DNA of 49,051 nucleotides, from contig JAFGEI010000120.1 of NCBI GenBank assembly GCA_016931695.1, positions 1 through 49,051 of the forward strand. The letters run 5' to 3'. Position 1 is the stretch's first letter; the number at the start of each line of letters is the position of its first letter. This DNA comes from Anaerolineae bacterium (GTDB lineage: Bacteria; Chloroflexota; Anaerolineae; B4-G1; DUEL01). Below, piece after piece: positions 8,018-16,889 of this stretch. The notes under the pieces were generated by a model. It searched no databases. It saw only the letters and a list, made by a program, of their open reading frames with translations, and had not been told where the DNA came from. The position numbers and the translations under genes are program-made.

Positions 8018-9838
8018 ATGAATGGGTACATGGGCCAGGTTCTCTACGTCAACCTGAGCAGCGGCGAGACCCGTGTCGAGCCGCTGCCGGAGGAACAGGC
8101 GCGGGCCTTTGTCGGCGGCAGCGGCCTGGCGGCGCGCATCGCCTGGGACATGATCGACCGCCATACCGACCCGCTGGGGCCAGACAACCCGCTGATCCTG
8201 ATGACCGGCCCCCTGGTCGGCACGGCCATGCCCTCGGCCGGCCGCTACAGCATCTGCGCCCGCTCGCCGCTCACCGGCATCTGGGGCGAGGCGAACAGCG
8301 GCGGCTTTGTCGGCCCCCAACTGCGCTTTGCCGGCTACGACGGCATCGTCATCACCGGGCAGGCCAGCGAGCCGACCTGGCTCTCCATCGTCGAGGGGCA
8401 GGCCGAGCTGCGCGACGCCGCCGCGCTGTGGGGCCTCGACGCCTACGAGACCCAGGCGCGCGTGCGCCAGGAGCTGGGCGAGCCCAAGGCCCGCGTCGTC
8501 TGCATCGGCGCGGCAGGGGAAAACCGGGTCAAGATGGCCGCGGTGATGAACGACCACGGCCGCGCCGCCGGGCGGACCGGGCTGGGGGCGGTGATGGGCG
8601 CCAAGAACCTCAAGGCGATCGGGCTGCGCGGCACCGCCCAGGTACCCGTAGCCCACCCCGACGCCCTACGCGATACAGCGCGCGAGATTACCCACAACCT
8701 GGACGAGGACATTCCCGCCATCGCCATCCAACTGGCGGGAACGGCCGGCTACGTCGACATGGCGCTGATGTACGGCGACATGCCCATCCGCTACTACCAG
8801 CAGGGCGAATGGAGCGCGGCGAGCAACCTCTCCGGCGTGCTGATGGTCGACCAATTCCAAAACCGCAACACCGCCTGCTACCGCTGTCCCATCGCCTGCG
8901 GCCGCGAGACCCGCGCCCCCAGCTACGGCGTGGACGCCGTCGACGGCCCCGAATACGAGACGCTGGGCGCGCTGGGCACGCTGCCAATGATCGGCGACCT
9001 GGAAGCGGTCATCTATGCCGGGCACCTGTGCAACGTCCTCGGCCTCGACACGATCAGCGCCGGCGCCACCATCGCCCTGGCCTGCGAGATGTTCGAGCAG
9101 GGCATCCTCACCCCAGCCAACACCGGCGGCGTCGAGATCCGCTACGGCGACGCGGCGATGGTCCACCGATTGATCGGGATGATGGCCCGCCGCGAGGGAT
9201 TCGGCGACCTGCTGGCCGAGGGCAGCGCCAGCCTGGCGGAGCGATTCGGCGTCCCCGAACTGGCCGTGACCGTCAACCGGCTCGAGGTTCCCGTCCACGA
9301 CCCGCGCGCCTTTGCCGGCATGGCCGCCATCTACGCCCTCTCCCCGCGCGGCGCCTGCCACATGCAAGGCGACATGTACGGGGTCGATACGGGCCAGGGC
9401 GCGCCATGGGAACTGGGGGTGCCACCCGGCGATCGCTTTGAAACATCAGAAGAAAAGGGCCGCGTCGCCGCCCGCCAGCAAGCCTGGCGCAACCTGTACA
9501 ACGCCCTGATCCTGTGCCAGTTCCAAAACCCCGGCGTCGAGCCGCTGCTGGCCGCCTTCAACAGCGTTACCGGGTGGGAGCTGCAAGCCGACGACCTGAT
9601 GACGATCGGCAAGCGCATCGTGACCCTGAAGCGGCAGCTCAACCTGCGCCTCGGTCTCTGCCGCGCCGACGAGCGGCTGCCCGACCTGCTGACGCGGCCG
9701 CTGACCGAGGGCGGTACAGAAGGCAACGTCCCCGACCTGGACGCGCTGCTGCGCGGCGCCTATGCCGAATACGGCTGGGACATGGAAACGGGGCAGCCCG
9801 GCCAGGAAGCAGCCGCGGCGCTGCAGCTCGAAACGTGA
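8018..9838 (+). CDS. Aldehyde:ferredoxin oxidoreductase (tungsten or molybdenum pterin enzyme)
   Basis: 606 aa, full length. The N-terminal domain begins MGQVLYVNLSSGETR and contains the family's FVGGSGLAARI and AGRYSICARSPLTG motifs. The 4Fe-4S ligands are Cys287, Cys290 and Cys294 (CYRCPIAC) with the fourth at Cys548, the same spacing as in the Pyrococcus enzyme. The GRAAGRTGLGAVMGAKNLKA segment binds the pterin. It oxidises aldehydes to acids with ferredoxin, usually with tungsten. The cofactor links it functionally to the mobB gene at 30331. The ribosome site is GAGGAG and the stop overlaps the next start by 4 nt. Confidence 0.95.
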   Translation: MNGYMGQVLYVNLSSGETRVEPLPEEQARAFVGGSGLAARIAWDMIDRHTDPLGPDNPLILMTGPLVGTAMPSAGRYSICARSPLTGIWGEANSGGFVGPQLRFAGYDGIVITGQASEPTWLSIVEGQAELRDAAALWGLDAYETQARVRQELGEPKARVVCIGAAGENRVKMAAVMNDHGRAAGRTGLGAVMGAKNLKAIGLRGTAQVPVAHPDALRDTAREITHNLDEDIPAIAIQLAGTAGYVDMALMYGDMPIRYYQQGEWSAASNLSGVLMVDQFQNRNTACYRCPIACGRETRAPSYGVDAVDGPEYETLGALGTLPMIGDLEAVIYAGHLCNVLGLDTISAGATIALACEMFEQGILTPANTGGVEIRYGDAAMVHRLIGMMARREGFGDLLAEGSASLAERFGVPELAVTVNRLEVPVHDPRAFAGMAAIYALSPRGACHMQGDMYGVDTGQGAPWELGVPPGDRFETSEEKGRVAARQQAWRNLYNALILCQFQNPGVEPLLAAFNSVTGWELQADDLMTIGKRIVTLKRQLNLRLGLCRADERLPDLLTRPLTEGGTEGNVPDLDALLRGAYAEYGWDMETGQPGQEAAAALQLET

Positions 9839-10821
9839 GCCGCCAGCCGGTCCTCGTCACCGGAGCCACGGGCTTCCTGGGGCGCAACCTCGCCCCCTAC
9901 CTGGTCGAGAGAGGGCACCGGCTGCGGGCCCTCGTTCGCCCCCACACTGACTCCGCCTTCCTCGAACCGCTGGGGGTCGAGCGGGCGTGGGGCGACCTGG
10001 GAGAACCGGACAGCGTCGCCGCCGCGGTGAGCGGCTGCCGCGCCGTCGTCCACGCCGCCGGACTGTTCCGGTTCTGGGGCAAGCGACAGGATTTCTTTGC
10101 CGTCAACGTCGCGGGCACCCACTGCCTGTTGGAGGCGGCGCGGGAGGCCGGGGTCGAGCGCTTTGTGCACATCTCGACCGTGGCCGTCGTCGGCAAGCCG
10201 CCGCCGGGGAGATGGATCGGCGAGGAGACCGCCTGCCACCCCCAAGACGCCTACCAGGAGAGCAAGCTGGAAGCCGAACGCCTGGCGCTCGATTTCTACC
10301 GCCAGTACGGCCTGCCGGTCGTGATCCTGCGCCCCGGCGCGTATTACGGCCCCTGGGGCCGCTACGGTTTCAACCGCCTCTTTTTCGAGGATCCGCTCAA
10401 AGGGCTGGCAGTCCAGGTCCACCGCGGGCGTCACGTCATTTTCCCCGTCTACATCGAGGACGTCGCCCAGGCGGCGGAACTGGCGCTGCAGCAGGGCCGG
10501 CCGGGGGAGATTTACAACATCTGCGGCGCGTGCCTCTCCCATCGCGCCGCCAACCAGGTCGTGGCGCGCCTGGCCGGCCGGCCGATCCGCTGGCGCGACG
10601 TGCCCGGCTGGAGCATGGTCGCCCTGTCCCGCCTGTGGACCTGGCTCGCGCGATTCACTGCCCGCGAGCCCTACTACCCCCTCGGCCTCTACTCCTACGT
10701 CTTTTACGATTGGCGCGTCGACAGCCAGAAGGCAAGACGCGAACTTGGCTTTGCGCCGACCTCTTTCGAGGAAGGAGCGCGCCGGACGGTGGAATGGTAC
10801 CGCAGCCAGGGCATCTTTTAG
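9835..10821 (+). CDS. NAD-dependent epimerase/dehydratase (extended short-chain dehydrogenase)
   Basis: 328 aa. The start is taken as GTG 9835, giving the GTGA overlap with the aldehyde oxidoreductase stop. The Rossmann motif TGATGFLGRNL is at the N-terminus, the catalytic Ser lies in HISTVAVVG, and the YQESK motif supplies the Tyr and Lys. The tail is similar to the 3-beta-hydroxysteroid/dihydroflavonol reductase branch (RPGAYYGPWGRYGFN). It likely reduces a carbonyl or oxidises an alcohol on a lipid-like or polyketide-like substrate. Tight coupling with the two upstream oxidoreductases suggests one pathway. Confidence 0.85.
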   Translation: MSRQPVLVTGATGFLGRNLAPYLVERGHRLRALVRPHTDSAFLEPLGVERAWGDLGEPDSVAAAVSGCRAVVHAAGLFRFWGKRQDFFAVNVAGTHCLLEAAREAGVERFVHISTVAVVGKPPPGRWIGEETACHPQDAYQESKLEAERLALDFYRQYGLPVVILRPGAYYGPWGRYGFNRLFFEDPLKGLAVQVHRGRHVIFPVYIEDVAQAAELALQQGRPGEIYNICGACLSHRAANQVVARLAGRPIRWRDVPGWSMVALSRLWTWLARFTAREPYYPLGLYSYVFYDWRVDSQKARRELGFAPTSFEEGARRTVEWYRSQGIF

Positions 10822-10892
10822 AGCGCCGGTAAATGCAAAAACTCTCGAGAAACTTGGTTCAGAATAGTGGAGGTACCAGGCTTTTTCCCCAG

Positions 10893-10921
10893 TTGAAACC
10901 AGCCCTATTTCATGATATACT
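10893..10921 (+). promoter_or_regulatory. Sigma70-type promoter for the large secreted protein
   Basis: TTGAAA at 10893-10898, a 17-bp spacer, TATACT at 10916-10921. The transcript would start near 10928 and have a leader of about 110 nt before ATG 11037. No known riboswitch was recognised in the leader. Confidence 0.75.
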
Positions 10922-11036
10922 GATTGCCAAGGAATGTCCCAACCTTTCTACCGCCAACCGCAACCGGCTCGGCCAGTTGTCCTTTGCCGACAATTCACCG
11001 TGCCGGTCAAACGGCGCAGCGAAAAGAGCATGCAAG

Positions 11037-13547
11037 ATGGAAAGATTCGATTCCTCGCCCCGGACCTTTTTGGCTGTCTTAGCCGCCGCCCTGCTGCTGG
11101 TTATTCTCTGCCTCGCCGCTCCGGAAGCACTGGCAGGCGGACGAGTCACGGATATGATTCACCAGTTGCCCTTGTGGCTGGGCCAGGGATTGGGCGGAAC
11201 CGGCAACCGGGCTCCCGGACCGACGCAGCCGGTGACTGTCTACACCCGCGGCGATACGCACCCCGGCGAGTTGCTTTGTCTCGAATACCGGATCGGCAGC
11301 AACTATGCCAAGATCGATTGCGTCTATTCCTCCTCGGTGACCAACGACGCCGGAAGCGGCTTTCACCACAGCAACTGGCACTGCACCATCCCCGCCCAGC
11401 CCGCCGGCACCAGCGTCGATTATCAACTGTTTGCCGTGCCCTCCGGCACCTGCGCCACAGGGACGGGGCAGAACTTTAGCGGCTTTAACTGGTCCTACAG
11501 CGTCACCTCCGCCTGCACCGGTGACGCCAGCGACATTGTCATCACCGAGGTGATGTACGACCAGGTCGGCAGCAGCGTCACCCGCTACGCCAACGGCGAG
11601 TGGATCGAGCTCTACAACCAGGGCGCTGCCGGCACCTGTGTCAACCTGGACGATTTCCGCACCGACGACCAGGACAACTTTCCCTATCACGTCTTTGACT
11701 TTCCCAACATCCGTCTCTACGCCGGCGACTACCTGGTCGTCTACACCGGGCGGCCGACCCAGAGTTCGCAGGCCGGTCCCAACGACTATGTCGCCGATTT
11801 CCTCTTTGACGACGGCGTCCGCCCGCCGATGCCGCCCAGCGCGGACGATTATGCCTTTGTGCTGCACATGAACATCCCCGGCGTGACGATCTGGAACGAT
11901 ACCGGCGACGAGGTGCTGCTCTACGTGGAGAACGGCGGCGGGGAGGGATACCAGTCCGGCATCGACACGCCGGTCGATTACGTCGAGTGGAAGAGTCCCA
12001 ACAGCAGCCGGCCAGTGGGGTTTAACTGGACCTGCCTGAGCAGCAATCCAGCCGCAACCCAGGGGCAGAGCATCGCCCTGATCCCCGGCCAGCCCAGCGG
12101 CAACTGCGCCAGCTGGGAGGCCGCCGGCGCCTCGGGCGCTTCGGGCTATACCGGCAACGGCGGCAGCACCCGCGGGCCTAGCTCGATCGGCGGCCCCAAC
12201 GCGGCCGCCTCCGGCCTGGGCCTGGTCTGCGACAGCGGCGGTTCGACGCCGGTGATAGACGGGGACGTCGACGGGGATGAGGCCTGGGATTTCAGCGGCG
12301 GCACGCGCTACATCCCCGAATCGGAGCACTCTTTCCCCGCCCCTTCCCGCAGCAGCAATACCGGTTCCGACTATGCCGGCGAGTCTTCGGCGGCGACGTA
12401 CTGGAGCGGCGGGACGTCGCCAGTGCCCCATACGCTGAGCAACGGCGACGCCGACATCCAGCACTTTTGGGCCACGGCCGACGCCGACAACCTTTACCTG
12501 GCTGTCTCGCACCCCTGCGCCCTGTGGACCACCCGCTACGGCGGCAGCGACGTGGTCGACCTCTTTATCGCCATCGACACCGACAACAACACCGGCGCCG
12601 GGGTCTACCAGAACAGCCCGCTGTGGAGCAAGCGGGTCGATTTCTGGGGCTGGGACCCCGAGTACGCGGTGGCGGTCGAGCGGATCGAGAACGGCAACGA
12701 TTACGCCGCCCTGGTGCAGTGGAACGGCAGCGCCTGGGTCGACGTGCGGGCCGGCTCTTCCTTCGCCTACGGCACCTATTGGGCCGGGGACCCGGACGAC
12801 TGCACCCTCGAGTTCCGACTCCCCTGGAGCGACCTGGGCGGAGCGCCGACAAACCTGGACGTCTGGAATTTCGCCGTCTATACGACCCACGACGCGGATG
12901 ACTACGACGTCTACGACAGCGGCCCGGGCGTCGGCATCACGCCCTTTTTCGAGCAGCTGGGCGACTATCCCCGCGACGCCGACTACCCCTGTGGGATCAG
13001 CGACCCGGTGGTCATCGCCGCGGGCGGTAACAGCGACGAGGCGCTGTGCGGCGACAACGATGGCGCCAACATCTACCAGGATTCGGACAATTCGTACCAC
13101 GGCGACGACCCGCTGGATGCCGGGAACCAGCCGGGCAGCGACAATTACGGCAGCGACGACGTGGACACAATCGTCGTCTACTATGCGATCGAGTTCGACG
13201 ACGCGACGTGCCCGGCGCCCACCCCCGTCGAGCTGGCGAGCTTTACCGCCTGGGCCTACGGCACGGACGTCCGCGTCACCTGGGAGACGGCCAGCGAGGT
13301 CGACCTGCTCGGCTTCAACCTCTACCGCGGCACAGCGGCCGACGGCCCCTACGTGCAGGTGAATGGGAAGCTAATCCCGGCGCAAAATCCCGGCGCGCCC
13401 TACGGCGCGCGCTACGCCTGGTGGGACCGCGGCCTGCGGCTGGGCCGCACCTACTACTACCAACTGGAGCAAATCGACGTGAACGGCAATACGACGCAGT
13501 ACGGCCCGGTCGCGGTCACGCTGCGGCCGCGGGTTGGGCCGCGATAG
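11037..13547 (+). CDS. Large secreted protein with lamin-tail, CBM9/DOMON-like and fibronectin-like domains
   Basis: 836 aa from ATG 11037; the frame is open further upstream to 10833, but that start would lie before the promoter. A signal peptide is followed by a beta-rich N-terminal region. A lamin-tail domain follows at about residues 160-330 (SDIVITEVMYDQ, GEWIELYNQG, YLVVYTG). A DOMON/CBM9-like domain follows (DADIQHFWATADADNLYLAVS, VDLFIAIDTD). The end is a fibronectin-like domain (VELASFTAWAYG, VTWETASEVDLLGFNLYR) common at the C-termini of Chloroflexota exoproteins. It probably binds or displays something at the cell surface; no enzyme active site is seen. Confidence 0.8.
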   Translation: MERFDSSPRTFLAVLAAALLLVILCLAAPEALAGGRVTDMIHQLPLWLGQGLGGTGNRAPGPTQPVTVYTRGDTHPGELLCLEYRIGSNYAKIDCVYSSSVTNDAGSGFHHSNWHCTIPAQPAGTSVDYQLFAVPSGTCATGTGQNFSGFNWSYSVTSACTGDASDIVITEVMYDQVGSSVTRYANGEWIELYNQGAAGTCVNLDDFRTDDQDNFPYHVFDFPNIRLYAGDYLVVYTGRPTQSSQAGPNDYVADFLFDDGVRPPMPPSADDYAFVLHMNIPGVTIWNDTGDEVLLYVENGGGEGYQSGIDTPVDYVEWKSPNSSRPVGFNWTCLSSNPAATQGQSIALIPGQPSGNCASWEAAGASGASGYTGNGGSTRGPSSIGGPNAAASGLGLVCDSGGSTPVIDGDVDGDEAWDFSGGTRYIPESEHSFPAPSRSSNTGSDYAGESSAATYWSGGTSPVPHTLSNGDADIQHFWATADADNLYLAVSHPCALWTTRYGGSDVVDLFIAIDTDNNTGAGVYQNSPLWSKRVDFWGWDPEYAVAVERIENGNDYAALVQWNGSAWVDVRAGSSFAYGTYWAGDPDDCTLEFRLPWSDLGGAPTNLDVWNFAVYTTHDADDYDVYDSGPGVGITPFFEQLGDYPRDADYPCGISDPVVIAAGGNSDEALCGDNDGANIYQDSDNSYHGDDPLDAGNQPGSDNYGSDDVDTIVVYYAIEFDDATCPAPTPVELASFTAWAYGTDVRVTWETASEVDLLGFNLYRGTAADGPYVQVNGKLIPAQNPGAPYGARYAWWDRGLRLGRTYYYQLEQIDVNGNTTQYGPVAVTLRPRVGPR

Positions 13548-13565
13548 CAGGAGAGAGAAAACAAG

Positions 13566-13934
13566 ATGAAATCACTCTGGATCACCCACAAAAACAAGCG
13601 GATTCTCTACTGCGATTACAGGGATTTTTCGCTATCGGACTTTGAAGGCCTGGAAGCCGAGCTGGAATGGGTGGCGGAGCTGTTACAACGAGAACCGGAA
13701 GGGACGGTGCTCGGCCTATCGGACATCCGGGGCAGCGTCGCGTCGCGCGAGGTGGTCGAGCTGTTCAAAGAACGCGCCAGCGACACAGCCAGGTACGTCA
13801 AGAAGCAAGCGGTTGTCGGAGTGACCGGGTTGAAGAGACTGTTCTTTGAGACAATTGTGCGCGTATCCGGCCAGCACGCCAGGACGTTCGACACCCTCGA
13901 AGCCGCAAAGGACTGGTTGGTCAGCGAAGAGTAG
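13566..13934 (+). CDS. STAS/SpoIIAA-like hypothetical protein
   Basis: 122 aa, soluble, with alternating strands and helices: KNKRILYCDYRDF, EGTVLGLSDIRGS, KKQAVVGVTGLKRLF, ARTFDTLEAAKDWL. The pattern fits the STAS/SpoIIAA-like fold used in regulatory or lipid-binding roles. The usual phosphorylatable Ser of anti-sigma antagonists cannot be assigned with confidence. ATG 13566 follows a GGAGAGAG site 19 nt after the secreted protein, so it is probably co-transcribed. Function unknown. Confidence 0.65.
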   Translation: MKSLWITHKNKRILYCDYRDFSLSDFEGLEAELEWVAELLQREPEGTVLGLSDIRGSVASREVVELFKERASDTARYVKKQAVVGVTGLKRLFFETIVRVSGQHARTFDTLEAAKDWLVSEE

Positions 13935-13941
13935 CTGCGCG

Positions 13942-15348
13942 TCAAGTGCTGAGAGCAGCCAGCCGGCGCCGGATTTCCTGCGCTGCCGCCTGCGCCCGCT
14001 GGGGAGCGTCGCCCACGTAGGCGGAGGCATCCAACAAAGCCGTGACCCGCCCGGCCGGCAGGTGAGCGGTGATGCGCCCGTCGGCCAGCAAGCGGTCGTG
14101 CAGGGGGTTGGCGAGCCCCTGCTGAAGCGCCTCCCAGGCCGCCAGGCTATGCTCGCGGATGACCTCGTGCATCGCCTGCCGGTCCGCCCCTGCTTTGACC
14201 AGCTCCATCAACAACCGCTCGGTGGCGGCAAAGACGCCGTACGTCGCCAGGTTGCGGGCCAAGGCCGGCCGGTGGATCACCAGCCCGCGCACGAGGCGCG
14301 CGGCGCGGCCGAGCATCTCGTCGACGGCGAGAAAAGCATCCGCCAAGATCAGCCGCCGGTTGGCGGAATCGTCCAGCGTGCGCTCCAGCAGCGACTCGGC
14401 CGCGTTCCCCCAGGCGACGGCGGGCAGCGCCGCCACGTAGCGTGCCAGCGAGCAAATGTTCTCGGCATTGATCGGGTTGCGCTTGAAGGGCATCGCCGAC
14501 GAGCCGACCTGGGAACGGCCAAAGGGCTCACTCCACTCGCCGATCGGCGGCGATTGCAGCACCCGCAAATCGAAGGCAAAGCGATTCAAGCTCTGGGCGA
14601 TCCCCGCCAGGCCGACGAGCACCTGCCAGTCCTGCTTGCGCGGATAGACCTGAGTGGCGACGGGCCAGGCTTCCAACCCCAGCCGCTCCATTGCCCATCG
14701 CTCCACGTCGGCCGGCGCCCACTGCGTTCCCGCCAAGAGCTGGGCGTAGGAGGCGGAGGTGCCTGCGGCGCCCTTGAACCCCTTCCCGCGCAGCGACACT
14801 CGCAGCCGGTCGACGTTCTCCAGGTCGAGCAGCAGGTCCTGGCCGTACTGGGCAAAGCGGTAGCCGACGGTGGTCGGTTCGGCCGGCTGGAGGTGCGTAA
14901 AGGCCATGCATGCCAGGCCGGCAGTCTCTTCGATTCGCCCGGCCAGGGCGGCGAGGAGGTCGGTGAGGCGCTCGCGCACCAGCTCCAGGGCCGCGCGCAG
15001 CCGCAAGGCGTCGGCGTTGTCGAGAATGTCCTGGCTGGTGGCGCCGGCGTGGAGGATCGGCCCGCCGAGCGGACACTGCTCGGCAAAAGTGCGCAGTTCG
15101 GCCACCAGGTCGTGGTGGATCTCGGCCTCCAACTGCGCCGCGCGCTCGAAATCGATCTCGTCCCGGTGCGCCTCCAGGTCGGCGACCTGCTCTGCCGTCA
15201 CCAGGCCGGCCCTGGCCTGGGCGTGGGCCAGGGCGATCCAGACCCGGCGCAGCAGCCGGCGGCGGTGGGCCTCGCTCCAGACCCGCCGCATCTCGGCTGA
15301 ACCGTAGCGCCAGGTCAAAGGGGATTGGTAGGTTTCGTGGTCGACCAT
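13942..15348 (-). CDS. purB: Adenylosuccinate lyase
   Basis: 468 aa, fumarase/aspartase superfamily. The signature SSAMPFKRNP lies at about residues 282-292. The HAGATSQDILDNA motif with its catalytic-site His/Thr/Ser and the FTHLQPAEPTTVGYR motif are both present. It cleaves adenylosuccinate to AMP and SAICAR to AICAR plus fumarate in purine synthesis. Its ATG shares one base with the stop of the adenylate cyclase (TGATG), so the two are translationally coupled, an unusual pairing of an AMP-making enzyme with an ATP-to-cAMP enzyme. The longer C-terminal part resembles PurB rather than argininosuccinate lyase. Confidence 0.9.
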   Translation of the reverse strand: MVDHETYQSPLTWRYGSAEMRRVWSEAHRRRLLRRVWIALAHAQARAGLVTAEQVADLEAHRDEIDFERAAQLEAEIHHDLVAELRTFAEQCPLGGPILHAGATSQDILDNADALRLRAALELVRERLTDLLAALAGRIEETAGLACMAFTHLQPAEPTTVGYRFAQYGQDLLLDLENVDRLRVSLRGKGFKGAAGTSASYAQLLAGTQWAPADVERWAMERLGLEAWPVATQVYPRKQDWQVLVGLAGIAQSLNRFAFDLRVLQSPPIGEWSEPFGRSQVGSSAMPFKRNPINAENICSLARYVAALPAVAWGNAAESLLERTLDDSANRRLILADAFLAVDEMLGRAARLVRGLVIHRPALARNLATYGVFAATERLLMELVKAGADRQAMHEVIREHSLAAWEALQQGLANPLHDRLLADGRITAHLPAGRVTALLDASAYVGDAPQRAQAAAQEIRRRLAALST

Positions 15349-16607
15349 CAGGGCGCGTCACTCCTCCGGCAAAAATACATCCGCATTTCCCCAAGGCCCT
15401 TCACCTCGATGGGATCCCGCGCGACAAAGAGAAACTTTTTCCTGGCTAACCGATACGTCGTCTCGGAGACGTTGATTTGCATCGACGCCGAATGATTCTC
15501 CATCCGATTGGCAATGTTGATCGTATCCCCGAACACGTCGTAGATGTACTTTTGCCGCCCCACAATTCCGCCGACGACGCTGCCGGAATGGACGCCAATG
15601 CGAATTTGCCACGGATGGGGGTGAGTGGCATTGCGCTGCTCCAAATAGGCCACGATCTCGAACGCAGCCTGGAGGATCTGCTCGGCATGGCACGGGTGAG
15701 GTTCGGGCATCCCGCACACGCACAAGTAGGCGTCGCCGATGGTCTTGATCCGCTCACACTGAAAGCGGGCCACGATTTCGTCAAAGGCCGTAAACAAATC
15801 GTCGAGTTCGCCGATGAGCACTTCGGGCGCAAGATGACTCGAGATCGCCGTAAAGTCGACCAAGTCGGAAAAAAAGACCGTGACCCGGTCAAACCGTTCC
15901 GGAGCGACGGCGCCGGTCTCTTTGAGCTCGGTGACGATCTTGGCCGGGAGGATGTTCAACAGCAGTGCGTCGGATTTTGCCCGCGCCTCCTCCAGCTCTT
16001 TTTGGGCGACAAAAGTCTGTCGCCGGAAGGCAAAGAGCAAATAAGAGGTTAACCAGGCAAAGATGTTGAGCGCCAGGGCATTCCAGATACTGCCCAACAA
16101 CTGGCGGCGGCTAAAACTGTCAAAGGGCAGCAGGGCAATGTACAATACCATGCCGGACAAGAACAGGCCGGCGCTCCAAAGCGGCTCCAGGTAAACGAAA
16201 ATAGCCATACCATAGACCATCAACATGTATAACGGGATGCTGGCCGATGGGCGGTCGGTTTGGGATGCCCCACTATACGCGCAGGCCCAATACAAGTAAA
16301 ATGCGGCAACGAGATGGACGACGAGGCGCTTGTGTTGCGTCGCCGTCTCGCGCCGGTCAAGAATGACCAGCAGCGGCAGTGTCAAGAGATTAAAAAACAC
16401 GAGGAAAAGTGGATACCTGAATGTTCCAGCATACATCCTCGACGTCGTAAAAAAAACTCCCAATTCGACGAGCGAGACAATCGCGCCGCCGACAATGACC
16501 CGCCTGAAATTCTCGGCCGCAATCGTCGCGAAAAAGCTCTCAGCATATTGGGCAGGGACGTGGCTGAGAAAAAAAGAGAAAATCCGGCGCAGTCGATCTC
16601 GTATCAT
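15348..16607 (-). CDS. Membrane-anchored class III adenylate/guanylate cyclase
   Basis: 419 aa. The first 190 residues contain about six membrane helices, and a coiled linker (FVAQKELEEARAKSDALLLNILP) leads to the cyclase domain at about 235-415. Metal ligands are in FFSDLVDFTAI and KTIGDAYLCVCG. The VFGDTINIANRME segment supplies the base-specifying Asp and the transition-state Asn and Arg. The Lys/Asp pair favours ATP, so cAMP is the expected product. ATG 16607 has a GGAAGAG site; the GTG at 16637 lies at the predicted transcript start and is rejected. Confidence 0.88.
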   Translation of the reverse strand: MIRDRLRRIFSFFLSHVPAQYAESFFATIAAENFRRVIVGGAIVSLVELGVFFTTSRMYAGTFRYPLFLVFFNLLTLPLLVILDRRETATQHKRLVVHLVAAFYLYWACAYSGASQTDRPSASIPLYMLMVYGMAIFVYLEPLWSAGLFLSGMVLYIALLPFDSFSRRQLLGSIWNALALNIFAWLTSYLLFAFRRQTFVAQKELEEARAKSDALLLNILPAKIVTELKETGAVAPERFDRVTVFFSDLVDFTAISSHLAPEVLIGELDDLFTAFDEIVARFQCERIKTIGDAYLCVCGMPEPHPCHAEQILQAAFEIVAYLEQRNATHPHPWQIRIGVHSGSVVGGIVGRQKYIYDVFGDTINIANRMENHSASMQINVSETTYRLARKKFLFVARDPIEVKGLGEMRMYFCRRSDAP

Positions 16608-16641
16608 CGGGCCAACTCTTCCAGTGGCGTCCTTCACGCGG

Positions 16642-16671
16642 ATTATATACCCATTGCGGCAACACGGCCAA
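16642..16671 (-). promoter_or_regulatory. Promoter for the cyclase-purB pair
   Basis: On the minus strand TTGGCC (16671-16666), an 18-bp spacer and a perfect TATAAT (16647-16642). The expected transcript start is near 16635, about 28 nt before the ATG. Confidence 0.6.
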
Positions 16672-16703
16672 TCGCCCTCCGGGGATGTTTGTTGCCCAGT
16701 CCC

Positions 16704-16812
16704 GCCCGGACGTTCACGTCCGGGCTCAGCCAGCCAAGCCCCCTACGGGGGTAAAGTCCAGCTCCCGCATGGGACCTGGCCCTCCGGTCGCTCGAGCGCA
16801 CCCCCCGGAGGG
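16704..16812. repeat. Cluster of three inverted repeats between divergent genes
   Basis: GCCCGGACG (16704-16712) pairs with CGTCCGGGC (16717-16725) around a TTCA loop. CCCCC (16739-16743) pairs with GGGGG (16747-16751). CCCTCCGG (16780-16787) pairs with CCGGAGGG (16805-16812), and its loop itself contains the palindrome CGCTCGAGCG. The cluster fills the gap between the leftward and rightward promoters, so it is not simply a terminator of either gene. Confidence 0.6.
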
Positions 16813-16818
16813 GGCATT

Positions 16819-16847
16819 TTGCCACGATCGGCGAGGTGTGCTATAGT
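16819..16847 (+). promoter_or_regulatory. Promoter for the amidohydrolase operon
   Basis: TTGCCA (16819-16824), a 17-bp spacer, TATAGT (16842-16847). The predicted transcript start near 16854 excludes upstream start codons for the next gene and favours the TTG at 16890. Confidence 0.75.
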
Positions 16848-16889
16848 AAAGCTGAAAATGCGAGATATGCGCCCTGGAGGGTAAAAGCT

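Noticed and set aside
10833..11036. Upstream extension of the large secreted protein
   Set aside because: The extension would start before the promoter at 10893-10921 and would bury the signal peptide.
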